Positions 1-10,909 of a stretch of 36,061 nucleotides of DNA are shown in pieces. The DNA is taken from NCBI GenBank assembly GCA_003427395.1, contig BFEA01000079.1:420131-456191 (forward strand). Direction: 5' to 3'. The notes beneath the pieces are model-generated. The model did no database searches. It was not told where the DNA came from and saw only the letters and a list, made by a program, of their open reading frames with translations. Both the position numbers and the translations under genes were made by a program. How positions within the stretch are numbered: the stretch's first letter is position 1; each line of letters starts with the position of its first letter. This DNA comes from Chara braunii. Lineage: Eukaryota > Streptophyta > Charophyceae > Charales > Characeae.

Positions 1-180
1 GTAGAGTAGAGTAGACTTTCGTAGAGCAGAGTGTCATAGAGTAGAGTAAAGTGTCATAGAGTAGGGAGGAGTACGTACGGTAGAGTGTCGTAGAGTAGAA
101 TGCCGTAGGGGAGAGTGTCATAGAGTAGAGTGTCGTCTAGTAGAGAAGAGTAGACTGTCGTAGAGTGTCATAGAGTAGAG
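1..180. repeat. GTAGAG / GTGTCGTAGAG minisatellite, copy 1
   Basis: Irregular repeats of GTAGAGTAGAGT with inserted GTCGTAGAGT and GTCATAGAGT words fill the left edge. The same words return at 12110-12270, again followed by a GT tract, so this is one end of a compound repeat present at least twice in the window. Apparent open frames here are a product of the low complexity. Confidence 0.9.
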
Positions 181-452
181 TGTGTGTGTGTGTTTGCGTG
201 TGCGTATCATGTATGTGTGTGTGCAGGTGTGCGAGTGCCCCGTGTGTGTGTGTGTAGGTGTGCGAGTGCCCTGTTTGTGTGTGCGTGTGTGTAAGTGTTG
301 GTGTGTGCGTGTGTGTGTGTTTGTGTGCATATGTATGTGTGTGTCTCTGTGTATGTGGGTGTGTTTGTGGGTGTGTGTGTGTCACGTGTGTGTGTGTGTG
401 TGTATTTGTGTGTGTGTGTGTTTGTGTGTATTTGGGTGTGTGTCGTAGAGTA
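181..452. repeat. Degenerate (TG)n tract
   Basis: TG dinucleotides broken by GTGCGAGTGCCC-type words. The tract ends in GTGTCGTAGAGTAGTTG followed by a T-run and CAAAGTT. That exit sequence is shared with 11411-11433 (which runs into the N gap) and with 12380-12403. Confidence 0.9.
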
Positions 453-475
453 GTTGTTTTTTTTCAAAGTTTGGG

Positions 476-625
476 TGTATGTCTGTATTTGCGTGCGTGG
501 GTGGGGGGGTGGGTGGGTGGGTGGAGGGTGTGTGGTGGGTGGGTGGGTGGGTGGTGGATGTGTGGTGCATGGGTCGTGGGTGGGTGCTGGGTGGGAGGTG
601 TGTGAGTGGTGGGTGAGTGGTGACT
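476..625. repeat. G-rich GGGTGGGT repeat
   Basis: Repeats of GGGTGGGTGG and GGTGTGTGG with several runs of three or more G on the plus strand, so G-quadruplex formation is possible. Similar sequence sits directly right of the N gap (12047-12112). Confidence 0.8.
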
Positions 626-715
626 CCTGTCGCATCACTCACCTCTACAATCCACAAGCCTCCGGATGGCAATCAAGAAGAGAAGGTAAGACTTCTCACC
701 CTGTGCTGCGACACA

Positions 716-1030
716 AACAAATTCGGTGATATGGAGCTGCAAATTGCCAGTTCGATAAAATAGGCTAGTCTCCCCTTGCACTGGTGGATTAAGCGACCCA
801 GTCCCAACCTGCTACATATCCATCCGTGTTGGGATCTTCACCACTTCGTGTAAGTGACATCCCGACTGTGAAACAACGGACAAATTCAGTGATACGTAGC
901 TCGACAAAACAATATGGTCTTTGCTTGCAGTGATGACATAAGCGACATGGATCCTGATCCCTACCTGCTACGTTTCCATTTGCGTTGGGATCTCCGAAAC
1001 TTCCTGCAAATGACATCCCACCTGCAAATG
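716..1030. repeat. Diverged tandem duplication, period about 163 bp
   Basis: Two copies begin with ACAAATTCGGTGATA (716) and ACAAATTCAGTGATA (879). Both continue through similar AAGCGAC, CCTGCTAC and GTTGGGATCT words to AAGTGACATCCC or AAATGACATCCC. The short reverse frame across it spans the repeat and resembles no protein I know. Confidence 0.65.
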
Positions 1031-1677
1031 ACATCCTAGCTGCAAAGCACAATCAAACAGCAGGCAAGAGAGACGATCCCAATCCAGAGCAGCTCTTCTG
1101 CGTCATATATGATGGTCCAATTCTATGGGATGGGGGCTCTACGCATATCTAGTCTCGCCGGACCTCTCCTCTCCGGGCTGTGTAGCAGCTGCAGCTCCGC
1201 TTCTTTGTGTCTTTCATCCCCCTCCTTACCACCTCCGATTGCCAGGGCAAGTTCTCTGTCTAGACAGTGTGAATCTGCATTCAACAATGTGTCTATTACA
1301 CGGCCTATGGAAGGCAACAGTGCACTTGGTCTTGCCTCCTCGACAATCAGGTCCTCCACATTACGACTCGAGACAAAGAAGTGGGCAGATCCAGAGAGAG
1401 AGAGAGGGGGGGGGGGGGGGGGGGGGGGGCTGAAGGGTTGTGAAATGAAGGTCGAGGGGAGAAACAAAGACGACAGTAGCAGATTCACAAAAGGAGTAAC
1501 AAGGCTAAGCAGGTGCCATGTACGTTAGTGGGGTTTGATCGCTGAACCTGGAAGGGTTGTTCTACTCTTTTTTGCCCACTCAGGTACACAGGCAAGCATG
1601 CAATCAGAATCACCGACAATAATGATACGGATGGAGGGAAGTTAGGGACGAGAGGGAAGAGTGTTTGTGGTGCCTTT
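1031..1677. other. No gene seen; contains a 24-base poly-G run
   Basis: Nothing recognisable apart from a GA stretch leading into an uninterrupted G run at 1406-1429. Overlapping frames exist on both strands but have no known motif and run through the homopolymer. Confidence 0.6.
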
Positions 1678-1886
1678 TTAAACCACCAGTACTTGGCTCA
1701 GCTATCGGCCGCGGCGCTTCCCCGTTAACGCGCCTCGTCATTCGGGCTTCGGCTTACCGGACCGCATTGGCTGGAGGCCACTGCCAAAATGAAAACGAAA
1801 AAGACCGATGGCGGTTCGGTAGGACTTGGCGCGCAGGGGGCTGGAAGGCTCGGATTCGATAGCTGGGCCAAGTACTGGTGGTTTAA
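1678..1886. mobile_element. 201-bp MITE with TTAA target duplication
   Basis: The element spans 1682-1882. Its ends are inverted repeats of about 25 bp with one mismatch, starting ACCACCAGTACTTGG on both sides. It is flanked by TTAA at 1678-1681 and 1883-1886. A TTAA duplication is known for piggyBac and Kolobok superfamilies. There is no room for a transposase, so it would be non-autonomous. Confidence 0.85.
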
Positions 1887-2360
1887 GCTACTACTGTTTC
1901 ACTTGAGACAAGATTTAGTAGGTCTTGAACTTTTTGGCTAGAGCTTGTTCCACTGAGTTTTTTTTTTCGTCGGGAGCAGCACGTGCTGGGAACCGGGCCC
2001 AGCGTCCCATATAAACATACACAAGTATTAGATAACCGGGGCCATTACCCGACTTCGGGTGAGAAAACTCTGAGAACAAATTGCACCAAGTACTAATGGA
2101 ATAGCCTCAAAAGGGGTTAATGGAAGAAACCAAACATCTATGCAGTACTAAATTCAAAGGGTCCTTTTATTTTCGAACCTTGGCTCAAAGGAGAATTCAG
2201 ACCGAAAAAACCGCCTGGTGCCTTTCAGCAGCCCAACCCTACCTGTCTCACCCCTATGCTATGATGCCCAATCCTTACCAAGCGTCACGCCCCCAACTGC
2301 TAGGTTACAGAGTGGCACGAGCCACCCCAGAAGACCCCCCACCACAGGTGAGCATTTTTA
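1887..2360. other. No gene or repeat recognised
   Basis: Mixed-composition sequence with a short T-run near 1958. The only longer frame (2120-2383, +) shows no family motif. Confidence 0.5.
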
Positions 2361-2635
2361 GTTTTGCCTTCACCCACGCATGACCCGCCCAATTTTTTTC
2401 TAATTCGACCCACCCTCGCCCAACCATTTTTCTTTTCGCTCACCTCAACCCATCCCGCCCAGGTATTCTTCAAAATTTTGCACCTTTACCCGACCCGCCC
2501 GACACTTGAAAACAAGCCTCACCCAGACCCACCCGCACCTGTGATTACACCCAGATCCGCCCGCACCCATGACCTAATTAAACCTGGCCCACACCCGCCT
2601 ACACCCGCCCACACCCATCCACGCCTGCTTAGATA
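2361..2635. repeat. C-rich CCCRCCCG-type degenerate repeat
   Basis: Irregular CACCCG, ACCCGCCC and ACCCATCC words dominate the plus strand. The encoded Pro/Thr/His-rich frame is a result of this composition. Confidence 0.7.
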
Positions 2636-2715
2636 CTGATGTTGCACACGTGGCTACCAAATCGCATACGCACCATGTTATTGCAACATCACGAAATGTA
2701 ACACTTCATTATTTA

Positions 2716-2779
2716 CATGGCAATGGTCAACCTTGAACACAACCAACATGGCAATGGTGAACCTTGAACACAACCAACA
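2716..2779. repeat. 31-bp tandem duplication
   Basis: CATGGCAATGGTCAACCTTG at 2716 is repeated 31 bp later at 2747 with one change (GGTGAACC); both copies run on into AACACAACCAAC. Confidence 0.85.
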
Positions 2780-2801
2780 GCTAGAGAAACTTGAAAAAGA
2801 T

Positions 2802-4709
2802 TCACAATAAGTATTCCATCTCAGCCATGATACGCAAAGGAGGGCGCAATATTTGTTGATCAGTCGTTGTAATGACCATCCGTTTTGCTTTCCACCATGA
2901 AAAAATGTCTTCCTTCGTCAACTTCAAAGTGAAGTAATGGTCAAACTCATTTTGAATCTTCTCGGATACGCTCATCATTGATGTTTCATTCCTTCTCGAT
3001 GCCCCTTCCTCCTCCTCGTGACAGCTGCATAATCCCGGGCTTCCCCATCTTCTTTTTGTTGGATGCTCTTTCACCATCTCTGCCTCCAACACCTCCAACT
3101 CATTTTCAGCACCGGCCGCGCAACATCTTGCATGATTGCCTTCAACTGGGTCTTCCCTCATTCAACTTGCACAAACGGAACTTTGAAGAGTTCCAACCTG
3201 TCTTTTTGACGAGGGTCAAACAAAGCTGCAACGACATGAAGATCCTCCAAGCCTCATTTCTCTATCAGGGTCACGGTATCCCTGATCAACTTTTTGATCG
3301 CAATGATACTCGTTGAATCAACATGAATAACGAGGTCCTTTCCCGAATCAGCTACATCCTTCAAGACTTGCGAGCGAGGTTCACAATGTTGGAGTAACTT
3401 GTGGCGCTCGAAGATAATCAGATGGAGAGCAGGCTGGAGGTAACTCTCAAGTTTAAGAGTGGATTCTTCAAAACGGTGAAGGAATCGAACAAGTTCTTGC
3501 AACAAGTCTCTATTAATTTGTGCAATCAATATAGTTTTTTGCCCACCTCGATTCATCAACACGCTTGAAACCTCCTCATAACTTTTCTCAATAGTACTCA
3601 ACATTCTCAATAACGAATTTCATCGAGTCGCATTTTCCTGCTTCAGTGTGGTTTTCAACATCCGCCGCAAGTTGGATTGCTTCATATAGCGCACAACTTC
3701 TTTACAATTCTCGATCAACTCGAACAACTATGGCGCCACATCCTCGAACATAAGCAAAGTGGTCAACATTGTGACAATCTTGTGATCGCTGCATGGTAGC
3801 CATTTGAAATTGCTATGAATTCTCTCGCCCCCGCTCATGTTCGATCCACTATGCGAACATACAATATACCTTTCAAAATCAACATAACCAAACCGCGGTG
3901 ACAATTTTGAAAAACTTTTAAAACATAAACCGAGGGGTGCGATTCATCAAACAATTGATGTACTTGAAATGTCCGTACATAGAGCTTGAAAGTTGTGCCG
4001 ATGTGATGGATTGTAATGGACATGAAAAACATCTTCTTAATAGAGTCCGTCCAAAGGTCGACCATAAACCCTGCATATATTTTATGAGCAAAGTGTTTTT
4101 TCAACTTCACGATGAAAGAAGCGAGGAGAGAATCTTCAGTTGAGATCACATAACGCTTCACCCAGAAGCGTGATGGGATCAAATTTTCCACCTTCATGCC
4201 CCTTCCTGCATTAATCCCGATATCTAAAAAAACTTGTGAGTATCGGTGAAAACCCAGACCCTCCAGTATAAAAATTGGTCTTAGGTTGTCGCAACACATC
4301 ATAGCAGCTGCCTTTGCGACCTGCCTCTTTTGAGTTCTGTTTGGCTCAATTGTCGTAGCGAACAACCGCATTGCGCCATAATCGGTGGACTCCATACGAC
4401 ATTTCTGGTCGTTCAACGAGCTAGTTCATTGACGTAGCTCGTATGCGTACACTGCATTGCACTTTTTGCAAGCCACATAGCTGGTCTCTTACTCCCTAAC
4501 AGGTGTCCCATCCTTATGGTACATATGGATAAACCTATTCCAACATTAAGCGGTATTGGACTTCTCCTCCATAAGCACGTACTGCACACCGGTCTTGCCT
4601 TTTTGGAGAGGGCGCCACCAAACCATACAGCACATCGACGATCGACCGGGGTGAGGTCATCACCCAACAAGTCTTTTTCACTCGCTTCTATCGAAAGGTC
4701 GTAGGCCAT
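2802..4709 (-). pseudogene. Decayed hAT-superfamily transposase
   Basis: Reading the minus strand downward, fragments of one transposase appear in order. At about 4430-4480 there is a CKKCNAVYAYEL stretch followed by TSSLNDQKC, resembling a BED zinc finger whose histidine is lost. At 3835-4416 there is the first catalytic region, with MVDLWTD followed by FMSITIHHIG. A frame shift near 3900 leads to SGSNMSGG (second catalytic region, expected Asp replaced) and KWLPCSDHK. TR*NS at about 3612-3626 is the family's TRWNS motif with Trp changed to TGA. Then follow LVRFLHRFEESTLKLESYLQ, ALFDPRQK (family LDPRxK) and finally DIFSWWKAK. The end of the dimerisation domain after WWK is not recognisable. 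Stops and shifts throughout make it inactive. Family assignment is secure from motif order. Terminal inverted repeats were not identified. Confidence 0.88.
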
Positions 4710-5562
4710 TGACCAACAGAAAACTTGACAAACAAAAACAGAGCAAAAGAAAAAAAATAAGGACGAAATATTTCTTCGGGTGTGTAGGACTGATACCTAG
4801 GATAGAGAACAGTCTAAAACCTTGGTCAGAGGCTCGCAAAAAACTCAGCAAAGAAGAAAAAGACAAAAGAAGTGTCGAAGTTTGGAGAAATACTCACGCC
4901 TGTGAATAAACTGACTCATAATTTCTTTGGTTTCCGATACTTAAGTAGGACTCAAAGCAGTCTCACACCTATTCGGGCCGTACTGCACAAAAAAACATTG
5001 CAAAAAAAAGAAAGGAAAAATCTTACAGCCCTGAGGAATACTTAGCCCATTGAGTGAACAGAGGCATGAAGGCAGCATAAAACCTGGCCCGAAAAAGGGG
5101 AGAAAAAAAAAAGTTTTGAGTCTGGCATAGTTGGTGCACCCATGAGCCGCAGACATGCAAACATAAGTGCAAATCCAGATGCGATTAGATGAACCGGCGT
5201 GCTTGAATAGCAGAAAACTCGTTTTATTTTGTTCATGTGTTTGCATGCAGATTTGGACTGGGGTCTTCATTTGCACAGTTGAAAACTAGCACAAAATTGA
5301 TACACCCATGAATTGTTAAAATGCAGACCCAAGTTCGAACCCAAATGCAATCAGATGAGCAAAAATAAATCATGTTGAAATACCAGACTTCTTTATAGGC
5401 CTCACAAACGCCTCAATCCTAAGTACGGTAGCAGACAACTCTTTTCATTCCGACCATCTGACCGCACCTGGATCCCAACTTGGATCTGCTTTCCACGTAG
5501 GCTAGTAGCCAACCCAAAACTAAATAACGGTTGAAATGCAGACCCAAGTTCAAAAATGCTTT
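4710..5562. other. No gene; short repeated words, possible tRNA relic
   Basis: TGCAGACCCAAGTTC occurs at about 5320 and 5536, and a related word (TGAATTGTTAGAATACAGACCC) is at about 21416. The 5320 site read on the minus strand contains GGGTTCGAAC, which looks like a tRNA/SINE B box, but no complete cloverleaf is visible. Confidence 0.4.
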
Positions 5563-5566
5563 GTGT

Positions 5567-5645
<79 letters not shown>
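5563..5645. repeat. (TG)n microsatellite
   Basis: About 80 bases of nearly pure TG, directly abutting a GATA tract. Confidence 0.97.
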
Positions 5646-5646
<1 letters not shown>

Positions 5647-5659
5647 TAGATATATATAT

Positions 5660-5704
<45 letters not shown>

Positions 5705-5735
5705 GAGATAGATAGATAGATAGATATAGAGAGAG
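5646..5735. repeat. (GATA)n microsatellite
   Basis: GATAGATA units with a short (TA)n start and one GAGA interruption. The Tyr/Leu/Ser-rich reverse frames here are artefacts of the repeat. Confidence 0.97.
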
Positions 5736-6958
5736 AAAATGTCAAACAAATAAAATAGTACTTAGTATTAAACGCCCCAGGGACAAAGCCGCAACCCACA
5801 GTCAAGAGTCATTATCCACCGGCAAACGTCAGGACGCAAAGACTCAACCAGCAGCGTACCAAGGAAATATAGGAAAGTACCAGACCTCGACATTCTCAGC
5901 ACACAAGCCGCAAGCATGCAGTGCTAGTACCGAACCAGTAACCATACTAAGATAACCAAAGGGTACTGCAGCAACTTGTATCATCCACAAAGTCATAAAT
6001 CGCTCTCATTAATAGCAGCGAGCTGGAGTGAGCCGCAACGGTTCCAAACCAGACCTAATACCATACCAAAAATAATATCACCGACCTTTGGTGAGTTTTG
6101 CCTGTGCCGGACCAATGACTGTACCGGTCCTAGATCGGACTAACTATCTATTGAAGCCAAGTCACCGCAACAAGAATACCTGTCTCGTTGGTCTAGCCCT
6201 TGTTGTAACCGAAGTCTGGCTCATTAATGGTGTTGGAATAAATATCGCCCAATGATCTGGGCCCACCGAAGTTTTACTCGAGTTCCCGCATGACACTCAT
6301 CAAGTCATGATAATTTCGTAAGTTATGGGTATCACTCACACAATAATACCCAAATTGTAACAACGGTAACTGACATGTAAAATCTGGTTAAATCTATGGA
6401 GAATAATAAACAGATCAAATCAATTTAAATCAGTGCGGAATAATAAATTAGCAAAATTTGGTTAATATCAACGAGAGCATACTTAGGTAAAAATTGTTAA
6501 ACAATAAAATGATCACTTGTTTTTATTTATTTTTATTATTTTTTTATTTTATTTTTTGTTTATGTTTAATTTCATCATTAAATTAAATTGAATTTAAGGC
6601 CTCATTTTCCGTCAACTGGTCAACGTGGAAAAGGTCGCGCGAAGGTTTACTTGCATACCCTTGCTCCATGGTCAGTTAGGTCAAAGACAACCCCAAAACT
6701 AACGGAAAAGGTGCGTCTTAGGGACAGTTGAAATCCCCGTTCGTTTACCAAAGATTACGGGTTAGTTGGTGATCAAGGAAAGTTCAGAGTTCGTCGTGGA
6801 CCCCCTATTTCCCTCCAACATGTTTGACAATGATCCCCAAGAAATCTCGTCTAAGCGTTCGGTCGAAGGCCCAATTTCCTTTATTTCCGGTGGCCGACTA
6901 CTTGTAGCCGCTCGACACCGACGCAGATCTTGGTGGTAGTAACAAATATTCAAATGAG
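5736..6958. other. No gene; AT-rich part at about 6370-6600
   Basis: Unique-looking sequence with no protein family or RNA gene that I recognise. Composition falls to strongly A/T in 6370-6600, including a TTTATTTTTATT stretch. Confidence 0.5.
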
Positions 6959-7235
6959 AACCTTGAAGACCGAAGTGGAGAAGGATTTCATGTAAATAAC
7001 CGTTGCAGCAGCGTCCACCCTTGTGCCCGCTGACCCTCGCCTCGCCCAACCATAGTTCACCATCTTTCGGGTCCCAAGGGGCATGCTCTGTCTCTTATAC
7101 ACATCTAACCTTGAAGACCGAAGTGGAGAAGGATTTCATGTAAATAACCGTTGCAGCAGCGTCCACCCTTGTGCCCGCTGACCCTCGCCTCGCCCAACCA
7201 TAGTTCACCATCTTTCGGGTCCCAAGGGGCATGCT
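6959..7235. repeat. Exact 129-bp direct duplication around a Tn5 mosaic end (artefact)
   Basis: Bases 6959-7087 and 7107-7235 are identical over 129 positions. The 19 bases between them (7088-7106) are CTGTCTCTTATACACATCT, the Tn5/Nextera mosaic-end adapter. This is best explained by library adapter carried into the assembly, not by biology. Confidence 0.97.
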
Positions 7236-7949
7236 CACACTGAAACCTCTCACAACAGATTGTAATTGGCGGATGGTGGACCCGCAGAAGGCTCCTTCCA
7301 CCCAGGTTTCTTCCACCTCGTAGGTTAGATCACTCACCAGCTCAAATGTACGTTGATCTCCACGGTCCGTGTCTTTTTTTTTCTTTTTTTTTCTTTTTAT
7401 TTTTTCTAAAAGCCCAGGGTGTTGTAGAGGCCAAGGACCAGACCCGCGAAGATTGCTAGTAGCGCAGCCAATGGTTGTCCGAACAGGATAGGCCACCTAC
7501 TGTACCCATCCCCATGTTAATACTCACAACGCACCCCCTGTCCCTACTATCCTACCTTAGTGTAACCAACACTCAGGATTATCACCCTACCAGTATCGAG
7601 GGCAACTTGGACTAGACAACAGTGATAAGCACCAAGGTTGGGCCAATCTCCCAGCCTTGATGGAAGCAGAAGTGGACAAAACTTGTTATATGAGAACTTC
7701 AGATGCCAGGCTCATGCAATATTTTACAGGCCCAATTCAGAGAGTCTACCCAGCAGGATTACCTAAGCAAGGCAAGCCAGCGCCCGCGGACACATCCTAT
7801 TGTCTTTCCCCTAGCTTACCCAAGGCTAGGTAGAGCTCAGACTAGTCGGAGCGACTAATATCCCTACTCCTACCCTAGAGCTAAGCAATGCATGAGTAGA
7901 CCCCATCATATACCGGATAGACTCCCCAACCCAGTATCGTAGTTGTGTG
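7236..7949. other. No gene recognised
   Basis: Contains a T/C-rich polypyrimidine stretch at about 7371-7407. The remainder shows no motif, hairpin or repeat that I can name. Confidence 0.5.
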
Positions 7950-8267
7950 AACAACCATTTCGTCAAAACGGACAAATTATATTTTTTGAACGAAATTAAA
8001 ATTGAGTTTTTAGGCCGAAATCCGGTCCAAATTTTTGGTTGATGGGGGGAACGCCAGACCCCCTAGATGTATCTAGTCTCAGGCGTTCCTAGAATGCCAG
8101 ACCCCCTATATGTATCTGGTCACAATGAGACGAGATACATCTAGGGGGTCCAATGTTCTAGGAACGCCGGACCCCCATGAGCCAAAAATTTGGACTGGAT
8201 TTCCCAGAAACTCAATTTTAATTTTGCTAAAAAATTATAATATGTCAATTTTGATGAAATAGTCGTT
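7950..8267. mobile_element. Foldback (long inverted repeat) element
   Basis: Arms of about 100 bp (7950-8052 and 8164-8267) are inverted copies with scattered mismatches, for example AATTAAAATTGAGTTT against AAACTCAATTTTAATT, and TCCAAATTTTTGG against CCAAAAATTTGGA. The centre holds further GACCCCCTAGATGTATCT-type copies in both orientations. No coding content; a clean target duplication was not established. Confidence 0.8.
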
Positions 8268-8350
8268 TATGTATGTGTGTGTGCCCAGAGGCTATGTAGG
8301 TTTGTATGAGCCCAAAGTGTCATGTGTTTTGTATTTTCCCGAAGGTTGTG

Positions 8351-8540
8351 TGTGCTCTTTGTAACTGTATAGCGAGATGTATGTGCCCGAAAGCCAGATA
8401 TGTGCAGTCTATGTGTGCTCTGTGTAACTGTATAGCAAGATGTATGTGCCCGAAGGCCCGATATGTGCAGTCTACGTGTGCTCTGTGTAACTGTATAGCG
8501 AGATGTATGTGCCCGAAGGCAAGATATGTGTATTGCTATG
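8351..8540. repeat. 63-bp minisatellite, three copies
   Basis: Units start with TGTGCTC at 8351, 8414 and 8477. Each contains TGTAACTGTATAGC, then AGATGTATGTGCCCGAA and ATATGTG. The 63-bp period is a multiple of three, so both strands stay open with a 21-residue periodic peptide. There is no other sign of a gene. Confidence 0.9.
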
Positions 8541-8599
8541 TAGAGGGAACTATGTGTTCGTTTGAAGAGGTGACAGGCCAAGCTGGAAAAGAACCCGTC

Positions 8600-8676
8600 G
8601 AAAGTCCCAAGCCAGACTCGAACCCGTAATCTATGAGATGTGACCTAACGACTCTACCATTTGAGCAACAATTGTA
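8600..8676 (-). pseudogene. tRNA-like relic, anticodon loop resembling tRNA-Val(CAC)
   Basis: On the minus strand a D-arm (GCTCAAATGGTAGAGT) is followed by an anticodon arm with loop GTCACAT, in which T33, CAC and A37 sit as expected. A T-arm GGGTTCGAGTCTGG follows. The acceptor strands do not pair and the T-stem is imperfect, so this is a decayed tRNA or a tRNA-derived SINE head. Confidence 0.5.
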
Positions 8677-8892
8677 AGCGGCCCCTGTGTGTGATATGCC
8701 AAACTGCAGAGATTAACAAAACAACCACAAACAACAATCACGAGTAACCCCTGCAATATCAATACCCGACATATAACACCATGGACAACCCTTGGGTGGT
8801 GTGCAGGCAGTGTCTTTATAAGCTTACCGTGCGTCAACCCAAGGGAATGTGTGTCTAGCCGTGCGTCATTCTAACGCCCTGCCGGTGTTCAT

Positions 8893-8985
8893 GCACAAGT
8901 CTGCAATTGAGTCTTGGACCCACAATCTCATACCACAATGCGCATTTCCAACCGGTGCTCTAACCACTGAGCTACATCAATTGGA
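8893..8985 (-). pseudogene. tRNA-like relic
   Basis: Minus strand carries a textbook A-box/D-arm (TAGCTCAGTGGTTAGAGC), then a B-box-like GTGGGTCCAAGACTC. CAATTGA and TCAATTG lie at the outer ends and are complementary. The anticodon stem does not pair, so no amino acid is assigned. It has the same orientation as the relic at 8600-8676. Confidence 0.5.
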
Positions 8986-9951
8986 CTCCTCAGTCCGTGT
9001 CTCAAAACGGCAGGATAGTTTCACCAGCATCCCGAACACTCAGGAACCCCTACGTTCCAATTTTAATAGATGTCCCGAAGGACGAATGACAGTCCCTTAA
9101 TGCGACTGTGCCTGACTAGATCCGAGGTCGTATCTGTACCCAAACGGCCGATGGGTGCACCAACTAGACTAGCGCCCGTCAGTTCCGACACCGGTTTCAA
9201 ACCTGGCACCGGAACAAATACCAGCCTAGGAAGAAAGCGAGACCAGAAATAAAAAGTCAAAAAATGATAGAAATAAATAAATACTAAAACGGGAGGATGG
9301 GAAGAAACCCCTGACACCCCTTTAGCCTCACCTATCGGACATGTGGGTGCGGCAAATAGTAAAACCAACGGCCGCGTCGCGCCCTTAACCCCTCGGCCTC
9401 TTCAAACTCCTTCAATACTCCTGCGTCGTCGCCCGCTTGCCTCGATCCCTGCATCTCCCTGATAAAAGTCAGTCACCGTAACGAATAGTGCTAGGCCCAA
9501 GGTTGAGTTTAGCACTAGCGGAAAACCTATATAAACAGTTACAGCTACCCATATGGGTCCGGTGGACACTCCAATGATCACTCTTTCGGCCTACCAGCTA
9601 AACCCACGGTCGTCAAGCTTCTGCGCTTACCATACGGACGCTTGTTTTCACACTTTTACCCTTACGTTCACCCCACTTACAACACAAGACCGTGTCGTTG
9701 TCGACGTCGTCCTCCGCGTGAGCGCATGTGCACCATGGTCACTTCGACAAATAAAAAACTCTTCCTAATTTTAATCAAAATCAAAAGCTGGTCGGCGGAA
9801 GAGCAGACTCTATAATATCAATAGGAAACATCACGTGTGCCACAGGACCGCGCGCCCACACACTCTTTGCTTCTAGTCAACCATTTCAGCCAGCGTAACC
9901 GAAACACAATCGCTACTCGCGTGGTGTACTCAAATTTCAAACCGAACTTAT
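8986..9951. other. No gene recognised
   Basis: Several short frames exist on both strands but none shows a conserved domain. No strong repeat is visible. Confidence 0.45.
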
Positions 9952-9994
9952 TTCCTCCAGGGCGGATAGCCTTGTAAGGGTATTTGCATCGACA
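9952..9994 (-). mobile_element. Terminus related to the left end of the 8.7-kb insertion
   Basis: Read on the minus strand from 9994, the sequence begins TGTCGATGCAAATACCC and matches the insertion end at 20605 at about 33 of the first 37 positions. The match stops abruptly after CCGCCCTG. The base run next to it (9995-9998) is ACGC on the plus strand, the same tetramer that flanks the 8.7-kb insertion. The other end of this copy was not found. Confidence 0.7.
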
Positions 9995-10004
9995 ACGCAA
10001 CTCG

Positions 10005-10218
<214 letters not shown>

Positions 10219-10265
10219 GCAACGTTTTGTTTTTTTTTCCAAGTATAATATTTGTTGTTCTTTGG

Positions 10266-10640
10266 AAAATTTTCATATGCCCCTGAAAGTTCGTTTGATT
10301 TGCGGCATGCCCCACAACCAACTTACCCTGTCCTGTCGAGCCTCTGAACTTTTTTGCAGGCCCCTGTTAGTGAGGAGTGCAACTTTCCAGTATGCCCCTG
10401 CGACCGTTGGTGGCACTCGTGACCTTTTCCCCTGGCCCTAGGAGGGGAGCTACCGGGGCATACTGAAAATTTTGAGCGGGCATGGGTAGAGGCATATTGA
10501 ACATATTTCAGGCTCAAACAACGCCGGACTTTTTTGGAAACTTCAATCACAGTTATCAGAGGGGTGCAACAGGGTAAGCTGGCCGTCAGAGGGGCACACC
10601 ATAAATAAATCGAACTTTCAGGGGCATATCGGAAAATTTT
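10266..10640. mobile_element. Foldback MITE-like element, about 375 bp
   Basis: The ends are inverted copies of about 65 bp: AAAATTTTC plus ATATGCCCCTGAAAGTTCG on the left, and its complement on the right (CGAACTTTCAGGGGCATAT, GGAAAATTTT). The pairing continues to ACCCTGT / ACAGGGT. Inner TATGCCCC and GGGGCATA copies are also inverted. No coding content and no certain target duplication. Confidence 0.75.
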
Positions 10641-10861
10641 AGAGCGACAGGGCTTTTGCTGCAGCGACCCCCAACAAATACAAGCAACGTATTTTTTTTT
10701 TAGTTAGGCCACGTACTGGTTGTTTGAAATGCTTACCTACGATGGGGGTGGGGGAATATGAAAAGGGAGGCACATTACTGGCGGTCCTTGTGTTAGCCGG
10801 GTCCCCACCGACGGCCCCAACCCTGCACCCTAAACGCTAGGAAAAGGGGTAAACATGTCGT

Positions 10862-10909
10862 TATCTCTCTCCACCGAGAGAGGTAGCCTCTCTTCACTGA
10901 AGAGAGGTA
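10862..10909. other. Two adjacent small hairpins
   Basis: CTCTCTCCACCGAGAG and CCTCTCTTCACTGAAGAGAGG lie side by side and each is followed by GTAG. Stems are perfect or nearly so and the layouts match, while the stem sequences differ. No function is assigned. Confidence 0.6.
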
